In this document: in pieces, positions 27,178-33,334 of the stretch
Layout of the letters: each line of letters starts with the position of its first letter
Numbering within the stretch: position 1 is the first letter of the stretch
DNA from: Terriglobia bacterium
GTDB lineage: Bacteria > Acidobacteriota > Terriglobia > UBA7540
Direction: 5' to 3'
Assembly (NCBI GenBank): GCA_030040995.1
Contig: JASHOS010000117.1
Location: 1 to 44,272 of the forward strand
Length of the DNA stretch: 44,272 bases
Notes under the pieces: generated by a model
Told to the model about the DNA's origin: nothing
The model's input: only the letters and a program-made list of their open reading frames with translations
The model's database searches: none
Program-made: the position numbers and the translations under genes

Positions 27178-27639
27178 TCATTTTCCCCTTGCCTGCAGCA
27201 GGTCTTTCAACTCGTCCATAAATTCCTTTACATCCTTAAAGTCAAGGTAGACTGAGGCAAACCGCACATATGCGACCTTATCTAGTCCTTTAAGTTCATT
27301 CATGACCAAGGCGCCCACTTCCGAGCTGGGCCGTTCCCGCGCCGGCGTTTCGGCAACGTAACTTTCTGCTGCATTGACAATCTCTTCCAATTTGGCGACC
27401 GGAATGGGCCGGCGTTCGCACGCCTTCAACAATCCGGCAAGCACCTTCTGGCGCTCGAACCGCTCACGCCGCCCGTCCTTCTTAATCACCATATAGGGAA
27501 TCTCGTCGATCCGCTCATACGTGGTGAAACGGCGCCCACATTGGGTGCACTCACGTCTTCGGCGGATGGACTCGCCAACCTTCGACTCGCGCGAATCCAC
27601 CACCCGGTCATCAGGATGCCCGCAGAAAGGACATTTCAT
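27178..27639 (-). CDS. nrdR: ribonucleotide-reductase repressor NrdR
   Basis: Zinc-finger/ATP-cone repressor of ribonucleotide-reductase genes. 153 aa, the usual length. The N-terminal zinc ribbon MKCPFCGHPDDRVVDSR...RRRECTQCGRRFTTYER gives Cys 3, 6, 31, 34; the ATP-cone follows (IPYMVIKKDGRRERFERQKVLAGLLKACERRP ... VAYVRFASVYLDFKDVKEF). It is the last gene of a three-gene unit: the upstream gene's TGA ends one base before this ATG, and a GAGGGA ribosome site lies inside that gene's end. No nrd genes are in the window. Confidence 0.97.
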   Translation of the reverse strand: MKCPFCGHPDDRVVDSRESKVGESIRRRRECTQCGRRFTTYERIDEIPYMVIKKDGRRERFERQKVLAGLLKACERRPIPVAKLEEIVNAAESYVAETPARERPSSEVGALVMNELKGLDKVAYVRFASVYLDFKDVKEFMDELKDLLQARGK

Positions 27640-27640
27640 T

Positions 27641-28690
27641 TCAAATGGATCCCTCCGCGTTAACCATGAGCCTTAATTTTTTGAACGTCAGTCCTTCATG
27701 AGCCAGGAATACGAGCGCCACAAGGAGGCACGGAATGGTAAGCGTCACGTAAGTCAGGATCGCGGCGCCGGCAGCAGCCTCAGCCGAAACGCGAAAAAGC
27801 TTCTCGAGCGCCAGCAGGACGGCCACCTGGAATCCTCCTCCGATTCCCGGCAATTGGACGAGCAGTCCCACGGCGGCCACGAACTGAATCAGCCCGGCTG
27901 ACCACCAAGAAAGCGCGGCCACGTGTCCGCCTAAACTTAGAAAGTCGAGCCAAATCATCGTCACGTTGAGCGCCCAGAGCAGCACCGTGGACGCAACGCT
28001 AGCCGAAAAATCCCAGGGATTACTCATCACTGCAAGCCCCGCTGAAAAGGAACCGAGCGCCCCAAGCAGCCGCCGTTTTCCCCGTGCGAACCTCAGATGC
28101 AAATCCACCCAGCGAGTTAACTGCGACGAGTGGATTCGAAAAAGAACCAAAGCAGGTACGGCAGCCGCGGCGGCAATGAAAATAATCAGGGCGGCAACGT
28201 GCATCCTGTGAACAGCCAAAACGCCGCCTTTGGCGGCTCCAGGGATTGGTTCAAAATAGAGGGCAAGAGCAAGCAGGATGGCTAAAGCGACGGAATCATA
28301 GACACGCTCAACTACCCAAACCGCCACTTGAGAGACGAAAGGAAGGCGCTCCCGGCTGGCAATATAGGCGGGACGCACCACTTCGCCCGCCCGGCCGATA
28401 AGATAAACGGAGCTGAACCCCAGAAATTGTCCGGCTAGCAGAATGCGAAACGAACATTCCTTAACGGGATCTACGAAGAATTTCCAGCGGTGCGCGCGAA
28501 TGGCGTAACTAGAACACGTGACGAGGATTGCAAGGAAGAGTAGTCTGGCCCGGACGTGGAGCAGCAAGAAGCCGAGACGCCCCCACTCAAACCCCCGCCA
28601 TTCGGGACTTTGGCTGAGATGCCAGGCGATGAGGGCGATAAGGGCCGCGCCAACTACCCAGCCCAGCCATCTCCGCCGTCTATCGCGCAT
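27641..28690 (-). CDS. flippase-like / lysylphosphatidylglycerol-synthase-TM family membrane protein
   Basis: 349-aa polytopic membrane protein with about eight hydrophobic helices (WLGWVVGAALIALIAW, LLFLAILVTCSSYAIRA and others) and family motifs RAHRWKFF, FLGFSSVYLIGRAGEVVRPAYIASRE and the late GIGGGFQVAVLLALEKLF. This is the UPF0104/AglD2-like family, whose members include the flippase half of MprF; some are proposed to move lipid-linked molecules across the membrane. There is no C-terminal synthase domain. It lies 9 bp after the mlaF-like gene and 1 bp before nrdR, so it is translationally coupled on both sides. Confidence 0.85.
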   Translation of the reverse strand: MRDRRRRWLGWVVGAALIALIAWHLSQSPEWRGFEWGRLGFLLLHVRARLLFLAILVTCSSYAIRAHRWKFFVDPVKECSFRILLAGQFLGFSSVYLIGRAGEVVRPAYIASRERLPFVSQVAVWVVERVYDSVALAILLALALYFEPIPGAAKGGVLAVHRMHVAALIIFIAAAAAVPALVLFRIHSSQLTRWVDLHLRFARGKRRLLGALGSFSAGLAVMSNPWDFSASVASTVLLWALNVTMIWLDFLSLGGHVAALSWWSAGLIQFVAAVGLLVQLPGIGGGFQVAVLLALEKLFRVSAEAAAGAAILTYVTLTIPCLLVALVFLAHEGLTFKKLRLMVNAEGSI

Positions 28691-28699
28691 AGATACAGA

Positions 28700-29479
28700 T
28701 TATTGGGCAGGCAGACAAGTTTCGTCGAGCCGGATGAAGTCCTGAATTACAGGTTCCGAACAAGAATCGATTTTATTCATCGGCCCGAAACAGGCCACGC
28801 GGCCGTCAACGAGAAAGACAACCCGGTCGGCCACCTTGCGGGCCAGCCTCATGTCATGGGTGACCACAACCGAGGTCAGCCCCTTGTGGCGCTTGAGCTT
28901 GAGAATAAGACCGCCGACCGTGTGCGCCATCAGAGGATCAACCATTGTCGTGGGCTCGTCGTAAAGGATCGCTTCCGGCGCGGCGGCGAGAGCTCGGGCG
29001 ATGGCAACGGCGCGCTTCATGCCTGTGCTCAAGTCGGCAGGCATCAGATCCTTCACATCTTCGAGCTCGACCAGGCTCAACAATTGGTCGACAACTTCCT
29101 GCGTCCGATCTTCTTCCCGCAGAGCAGGCTCGCGCTGCGCCCGTTCGCGCAGTGGGAAGGCAACGTTTTCACCAACCGTGAGCGAGTCAAAAAGCGCGCC
29201 TGACTGGAAGACCATCGTAACGTGGCGCCGCATCTCGGAGAGCTCAGGCTCCGTCATTTCTCCGATGTTGCGTCCCTTCCAAAACACGCTGCCGCTGTCC
29301 GGCTTAAGGAATCCAAGAATGTGCTTGAGGGTTACACTTTTTCCCACCCCGCTGCGCCCCAGTACAGCAACAGTTTCCCCGTGCCGCACTTCAAAACTCA
29401 CGTCATCGAGGACACATTGGTCTCCAAACGATTTCCAAACGTGATCGAACGCGATATAGGCACTCTCTTCAGAGTTCAT
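28700..29479 (-). CDS. ABC transporter ATPase, MlaF-like
   Basis: 259-aa ATPase resembling MlaF/Ttg2A of the MCE-type phospholipid transport systems. Walker A GRSGVGKS (41-48), Q-loop FQSGALFDSLTVGENVAFPL (typical of the MlaF group), signature LSTGMKRAVAIARAL (150 on; usual form LSGGM), Walker B ILYDEPTT with Glu 175, H-loop VTHDM. The matching permease (MlaE) and MCE protein (MlaD) are not next to it. It is the first gene of the mlaF-like/flippase-like/nrdR unit. The ribosome site before ATG 29479 is weak. Confidence 0.88.
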   Translation of the reverse strand: MNSEESAYIAFDHVWKSFGDQCVLDDVSFEVRHGETVAVLGRSGVGKSVTLKHILGFLKPDSGSVFWKGRNIGEMTEPELSEMRRHVTMVFQSGALFDSLTVGENVAFPLRERAQREPALREEDRTQEVVDQLLSLVELEDVKDLMPADLSTGMKRAVAIARALAAAPEAILYDEPTTMVDPLMAHTVGGLILKLKRHKGLTSVVVTHDMRLARKVADRVVFLVDGRVACFGPMNKIDSCSEPVIQDFIRLDETCLPAQ

Positions 29480-29610
29480 CGCTCAGCAGGTCCAGCGGCA
29501 GCGATCAGCTTTCAGCAAGAAAGGGGCGCCAGCGCAGACACCGCAAACTGCGCCGTCTTCGCTACCTTGCCTGAAAACAGTTAGAATGGAGGTGACGAGG
29601 TGCAAAGCTC

Positions 29611-29775
29611 ATGTACGACACATTAGCGGAGTTGTTTGTCTATGCGTTCGCGCTTCTCTACGCCGTTCTGTTCTTGATCGTTGCGCAGCGATGGATCCGG
29701 ACAAACCTCACACGTCAGCCGGAGAAACGGCGCAACTCGGCCCGTCGCCCCCCGTCCATTCCTATTCAACTGTAA
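29611..29775 (+). CDS. small single-pass membrane protein, 54 aa
   Basis: An ATG at 29611 opens a 54-codon frame ending TAA 29773-29775. Residues ~8-25 form one hydrophobic helix (LFVYAFALLYAVLFLIVA) followed by QRWIRTNLTRQ and a strongly basic, Pro-rich tail (KRRNSARRPPS). By the positive-inside rule the tail should be cytoplasmic. GAGG lies at 29597-29600, 10 nt upstream. It sits on the plus strand between two minus-strand genes. The family is not recognised; the helix and tail make chance less likely. Confidence 0.5.
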   Translation: MYDTLAELFVYAFALLYAVLFLIVAQRWIRTNLTRQPEKRRNSARRPPSIPIQL

Positions 29776-29801
29776 CAGATTGCGTGATTGAGGGTGCCAA
29801 C

Positions 29802-30413
29802 TCAGTCGGCGTATTTCACAGAACAGCCGTAAGGACGTGTCACCGGAACACTCACCGGCCTTCCTGCCATGGCTTCCTCAAGAGCCTTGGAGACGTAATT
29901 CGTCGCTGTAAGGATATCGGCGATATCGGTCGTAGGCTTGTTGTCGATTGCCCCTTCGTAAATCAAAATCCCTGCGGGATTGATGATGTACATATCCGGA
30001 GTGGTCCTTGCGCCGTACAGATGCCCCAACTGTCCGGAAGGGTCAAGCAAGACTGCGGTGGGCGATGCGCCAACCTGCTTTACATAGGCATTCTCGTCAG
30101 CGGCCGTTACGTTGCCCTGAAGGCCGGGCGCAGAGGATATCACGGTGAACCAGACCACGCCCCTTGCAGTCCACTCCTTTTGCAAGCTTTGCATATTGCC
30201 GCTGGCGTAGTGTTTATGCGTATAGGGACAGTAGCGGTTGTGCCACTCGAGAACCACATACCTGCCCTTATACTCGGAAAGCGTATGGACTTTCCCGAGA
30301 GTGTCCTTGGCTTGAAAACCGGGCGCGGGATCTCCTACTCTCGCCGCCCAGCAAGGAAGCGAGACCAGCAGGGTTAGCAGAGTGGCAAAGCCAAGATGAA
30401 AATGGCGCTTCAT
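29802..30413 (-). CDS. exported thioredoxin-fold redoxin
   Basis: 203 aa with a signal peptide (LGFATLLTLLVSLPCWA|A, ~7-24) and an AhpC/TSA-redoxin domain: RVGDPAPGFQAKDTLGKVHTLSEYKGRYVVLEWHNRYCPYTHKHY. The active site is CPYT, a single Cys 62 where thioredoxins have CxxC; a second conserved-looking Cys is at 197 near the end (YGCSVKY) and could be a resolving cysteine. It is likely a periplasmic thiol peroxidase or thiol-disulfide protein. Start ATG 30413 has GAGGAGG just upstream, overlapping the stop of the DsbD-N-like gene, so the two are translated together. Confidence 0.88.
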   Translation of the reverse strand: MKRHFHLGFATLLTLLVSLPCWAARVGDPAPGFQAKDTLGKVHTLSEYKGRYVVLEWHNRYCPYTHKHYASGNMQSLQKEWTARGVVWFTVISSAPGLQGNVTAADENAYVKQVGASPTAVLLDPSGQLGHLYGARTTPDMYIINPAGILIYEGAIDNKPTTDIADILTATNYVSKALEEAMAGRPVSVPVTRPYGCSVKYAD

Positions 30414-30417
30414 GAGA

Positions 30418-31335
30418 TCATCCTCCTCGTTTTATTTCTGAATGTATGGGCGCGCTAATCACAAAAGCACCCTTACTTCCCAGGACGACCACGCCCTCAA
30501 GGCGCGGCAATGGCTTCACGAGCAGATCGGATTTCTGGAGCGTTACCCGCACGCCATTCGCCAGAGGGACAGCGGGCTGGGGTGCAGCATTCTTGATAAC
30601 GCTGGGATCGTCCGGAAAGAAAACAGCATGGCGCTCGCTTGCGCCGGTGCACAGAGTCAGGACGAATCGGTCCCCGGCGCCCAGAGCATTGATCTTCCAA
30701 CTTCTAGGCGCGGGCTTGGGCCAGCGAGATCGCGTTTGGATAAATAGTGCGCGTGACCCCGACGGCTGAAGAGACTCTCTCCGTGAAAACGGCAACGAAA
30801 GGGCAACATGGGCGGTTCCCGGCACGCAGACGTCCCTGCACACCAGATATTTGACAGTTGCTGCGATTTTGATGGGCTCTCTTGCTGCACTTTCGGGAGG
30901 CGTGCGAATAGGCACCATGAGCAGCACCCCGCCCTCGTATCCGTAATCGATGAGGGTGTGGTCAGGAATCCGCTCGGGCGCCGGCCAGCGGATTGCGCCC
31001 GCTCTCAAACCGGCGGGCAATTCCCATTGCACCGACGGAGGCTCGCCTGAATCGCCAGGGTCCTTCCAGTAAATGTGCCACCCGCTTTCGATCTCGAATC
31101 GAAGTCCAATCCATGAAACTCGCGCCGGCGCCAGAGCCTTGTACTCGGAGAGGAGAGTAACTCGGAGGTGGCTCGGTGCGCTGGCAGGCGCCGCATGGGC
31201 CATCGTCGTCAAGGCGGTGAACAGAAGTAACGCGCTTCTTCGCGAATGTGATCCACCCATCAAGTCAAATGCCATTTGCTGTGTTGATGATTTTAGGGAC
31301 GAACAGGTTGTAGAACGCTTTTCGTGCGTTAGCAC
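30418..31335 (-). CDS. exported protein with DsbD N-terminal-like domain
   Basis: 305 aa, of which ~48-170 resembles the N-terminal (DsbD-alpha/ScsB-like) domain: ARVSWIGLRFEIESGWHIYWKDPGDSGEPPSVQWELPAG and KYLVCRDVCVPGTA with the CxxxC pair. That domain passes electrons between a membrane thiol oxidoreductase and periplasmic substrates. The transmembrane and thioredoxin parts of full DsbD are absent. A hydrophobic segment (ALLLFTALTTMAHAAPA, ~34-50) is the export signal; the GTG at 31335 leaves a long leader and the ATGs at 31275 or 31260 are alternatives, none with a clear ribosome site. It is coupled to the downstream redoxin (gap of 4 bp). Confidence 0.82.
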   Translation of the reverse strand: MLTHEKRSTTCSSLKSSTQQMAFDLMGGSHSRRSALLLFTALTTMAHAAPASAPSHLRVTLLSEYKALAPARVSWIGLRFEIESGWHIYWKDPGDSGEPPSVQWELPAGLRAGAIRWPAPERIPDHTLIDYGYEGGVLLMVPIRTPPESAAREPIKIAATVKYLVCRDVCVPGTAHVALSLPFSRRESLQPSGSRALFIQTRSRWPKPAPRSWKINALGAGDRFVLTLCTGASERHAVFFPDDPSVIKNAAPQPAVPLANGVRVTLQKSDLLVKPLPRLEGVVVLGSKGAFVISAPIHSEIKRGG

Positions 31336-31396
31336 GGCGTCGATCCCACTCCGCCGCTTTGCCTCTCCCGAGGTTAATGCTTAAAATGATTTAGCT

Positions 31397-31990
31397 ATGA
31401 TCACGGCGAAAATCGGCCAAGGCGGGAAGTATGTTTTTGACAGGATCGTCAAAGCCTTTGCCCATAACCGAGTGAGCCCCAACATTCTGACCGGCATCGG
31501 ACTGCTGATCAACTTGGTTGGGGCGTACTTTTTCGCCTTTGGATATTTCCGGTGGGCGGGCCTGGCGATCGTTGTCGCTGCTATTTTCGATTTGACGGAC
31601 GGCCCGGTAGCGAGACTGAGCCACCGCGTGACGCCGTTCGGCGGCTTTCTTGATTCGGTCCTGGACCGGTATTCCGATCTCCTTTTGCTCACTGGCCTGC
31701 TGGTCTATTACAGTCGCGGCAACCGCTTCTGGTATGTTGTCCTTGTGGCGGTGGCGATGATCGGCGCGATTATGACGAGCTACACGCGGGCCCGGGCCGA
31801 AAATGTCATCTCCTCCTGCAAAGTCGGGTTCCTCGAGCGGCCCGAGCGAATCGTGCTCCTGATTATCGGAGCTCTCTTTAACCGGATCGCGCCCGTGCTG
31901 TGGGTTATTGTGGTTTTTTCCAATCTCACGGTGTTTCATCGCATCATTCACACCCATAGGGAAACCCAACGCCAGACCAAGGAAGCCTGA
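31397..31990 (+). CDS. CDP-alcohol phosphatidyltransferase
   Basis: 197-aa inner-membrane enzyme that transfers a phosphatidyl group from CDP-diacylglycerol to an alcohol (glycerol phosphate, inositol phosphate or similar). The full family motif is present with exact spacing: Asp 65, Asp 68, Gly 69, Ala-Arg 72-73, Gly 82, Asp 86, Asp 90. About five to six hydrophobic helices surround it. The motif does not fix the alcohol acceptor; the sequence HNRVSPNILTGIGLLINL resembles PgsA-like and archaeal/actinobacterial phosphatidylinositol-phosphate synthase proteins. Its TGA is followed after one base by the ATG of the next gene. Confidence 0.92.
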   Translation: MITAKIGQGGKYVFDRIVKAFAHNRVSPNILTGIGLLINLVGAYFFAFGYFRWAGLAIVVAAIFDLTDGPVARLSHRVTPFGGFLDSVLDRYSDLLLLTGLLVYYSRGNRFWYVVLVAVAMIGAIMTSYTRARAENVISSCKVGFLERPERIVLLIIGALFNRIAPVLWVIVVFSNLTVFHRIIHTHRETQRQTKEA

Positions 31991-31991
31991 T

Positions 31992-32705
31992 ATGCCGGGG
32001 GATCTGGATCTTCGCGAAAAAGGCGCGGTGAGGAATGGAGAGCGGACGGCCTCGGACAACCGCCTCTTCATGCAACTCCTTGCCTTTGGGGAATGCGGCG
32101 ATACCGCTCCTCTCGCTCTCGCGCTAGCAAACGCCGGGATCGAAAGCGTCCTCTACCGCGACGTAAACGATCCGCGCGGCGTAGCTCTGCTCACCTGGAA
32201 CCGGGATCCCAATCATTTTCTTGAAAACTCCCGCTCGCTCGTCCTAAACCCGCCGTTTTCCGGCTTGACGCCCAAACTGGAATATACGATGTTCGGGAGG
32301 ACCTACGCCCTCGGCCATGAGCCGGATTTGGACGAATGGCTTTTCGAAAAGCCTCGGCGTACCGTGCTCAACCGGGAATGGCCTTGGGCCATCTGGTATC
32401 CGCTGCGGCGGGCCGGCGCTTTTTCGGGATTGCCGCCGGAAGAAGCGGCGCCTATCCTCAGTGAGCACGGCAAAATCGGCCATTCCTTCGGCCAGGCAGA
32501 TTACGCTCATGATATCCGTTTAGCGTGCTTTGGCCTCGACAAGAACGACAACGATTTTGTGATCGGCCTCGTGGGGCGCGATCTCTATCCCCTTTCAGCT
32601 TGTATTCAGACGATGCGCAAGACCCGGCAGACCTCGCAATATATCCAACAGATGGGTCCCTTCTTCGCCGGCAAAGCCGTCTGGCAAAGCCCCCTCCCGG
32701 GTTAA
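31992..32705 (+). CDS. chlorite-dismutase-like / HemQ-like protein
   Basis: 237 aa from ATG 31992, with AAGGA at 31979-31983 inside the preceding gene. It has the duplicated ferredoxin-like layout of the chlorite dismutase superfamily. An N-terminal half (LMQLLAFGECGDTAPLALALANAGIESVLYRDVNDPRGVALLTWNRDPNHF) is followed by a C-terminal half with LSEHGKIGHSFGQADYAHDIRLACFGLDKNDNDFVIGLVGRDLYPLSACIQTMRKTRQTSQYIQQMGPFFAGK, matching the HemQ/Cld pattern of a His-containing EHGxIG segment and an R-T-S-x-Y...GPFF end. It may bind heme, either as coproheme decarboxylase or in another role; that is inference. Translational coupling to the phosphatidyltransferase is unusual. Confidence 0.75.
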   Translation: MPGDLDLREKGAVRNGERTASDNRLFMQLLAFGECGDTAPLALALANAGIESVLYRDVNDPRGVALLTWNRDPNHFLENSRSLVLNPPFSGLTPKLEYTMFGRTYALGHEPDLDEWLFEKPRRTVLNREWPWAIWYPLRRAGAFSGLPPEEAAPILSEHGKIGHSFGQADYAHDIRLACFGLDKNDNDFVIGLVGRDLYPLSACIQTMRKTRQTSQYIQQMGPFFAGKAVWQSPLPG

Positions 32706-32732
32706 ACCGCCAATCAATACCTCTCGTTGTGA

Positions 32733-32738
32733 TATAAT
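32733..32738 (+). promoter_or_regulatory. TATAAT box 9 bp before the MarR start codon (possible leaderless mRNA)
   Basis: Perfect TATAAT at 32733-32738. Transcription would begin about 32745-32748, on or beside the ATG at 32748. The AGGA at 32744-32747 touches the ATG, too close to act as a ribosome site. No clear -35. Confidence 0.5.
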
Positions 32739-32747
32739 TTTCCAGGA

Positions 32748-33203
32748 ATGCCCTATCTTCGTTCGGTACTGGCGCGCCGGACGGCCCCCGAAGAGGTGGT
32801 TCGTCAGCTCGCATCGTTCCGTTACCAATTGCGGCAATTTCTTCGATTCAGTGAGCAGACGGCGAGGGCGGCCGGCATCACGCCTCAACAGCATCAATTG
32901 CTTCTCGGTGTGGCAGGATACACGGGCCGGGGTTGGGCGACCATCTCCGAGCTTGCGGAGTTCTTGCAGGAACGGCACAACGCGGTGGTGGGACTCGTCG
33001 AGCGGGCCGTGCGGCGGAAGCTGGTAAGGAAACGGACGATCCCGCGCGATCACCGGTACGTGCGCGTGGAACTCACGGCGGAGGGAAGGCGGGTGCTCGC
33101 TCATCTCTCGGAGCTGCACCGCAAGGAACTGGCTCGCTTTCAACCGAGAGTAGCTTTGCCGCGCCCGGCGGCTTCCGGACGGAATGGGCGCGAGAGTGGA
33201 TAG
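32748..33203 (+). CDS. MarR-family transcriptional regulator
   Basis: 151-aa winged-helix repressor of the MarR family. The order helix (RQLASFRYQLRQFLRFSEQTARAAGITPQQHQLLLGVAGY), recognition helix and wing (ATISELAEFLQERHNAVVGLVERAVRRKLVRKRTIPRDHRYVRVELTAEGRRVLAHL) is classic, with the R-D-x-R-x wing. The last ~20 residues are low-complexity. No cysteine is seen, so it is more likely ligand- than redox-sensing. It is probably transcribed from its own promoter and lies 131 bp before the ClC gene, which it may control. Confidence 0.92.
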   Translation: MPYLRSVLARRTAPEEVVRQLASFRYQLRQFLRFSEQTARAAGITPQQHQLLLGVAGYTGRGWATISELAEFLQERHNAVVGLVERAVRRKLVRKRTIPRDHRYVRVELTAEGRRVLAHLSELHRKELARFQPRVALPRPAASGRNGRESG

Positions 33204-33246
33204 CCGAACTATCGCCCGGCTGCGTAAATTGGTGTAATAGCGCGTG

Positions 33247-33280
33247 GTATCAGGGCACGACTTCAGTCGTGCCCTGATAC
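33247..33280. repeat. perfect 16-bp inverted repeat with 2-base loop
   Basis: GTATCAGGGCACGACT (33247-33262) and AGTCGTGCCCTGATAC (33265-33280) are exact complements separated by TC. It lies 43 bp after the MarR stop and 54 bp before the ClC gene. There is no U-tract. It may be a terminator, a protein-binding palindrome or a dispersed spacer repeat. Confidence 0.7.
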
Positions 33281-33334
33281 ACAGCTAAGGCTATATTCAT
33301 TTGCACAACTGGGCACTAATTTCAGGCGGCACGA

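Noticed and set aside
28556-29203. 215-aa open frame on the plus strand over the ABC ATPase
   Set aside because: Antisense to a complete Walker A/signature/Walker B ATPase.
29586-30377. 263-aa open frame on the plus strand over the redoxin gene
   Set aside because: Antisense to an exported redoxin with a strong ribosome site; the shorter frame at 29611 in another phase is the better candidate here.
31391-32071. 226-aa open frame on the minus strand over the phosphatidyltransferase
   Set aside because: The opposite strand has an exact CDP-alcohol motif; the minus frame is charged low-complexity without a recognisable fold.
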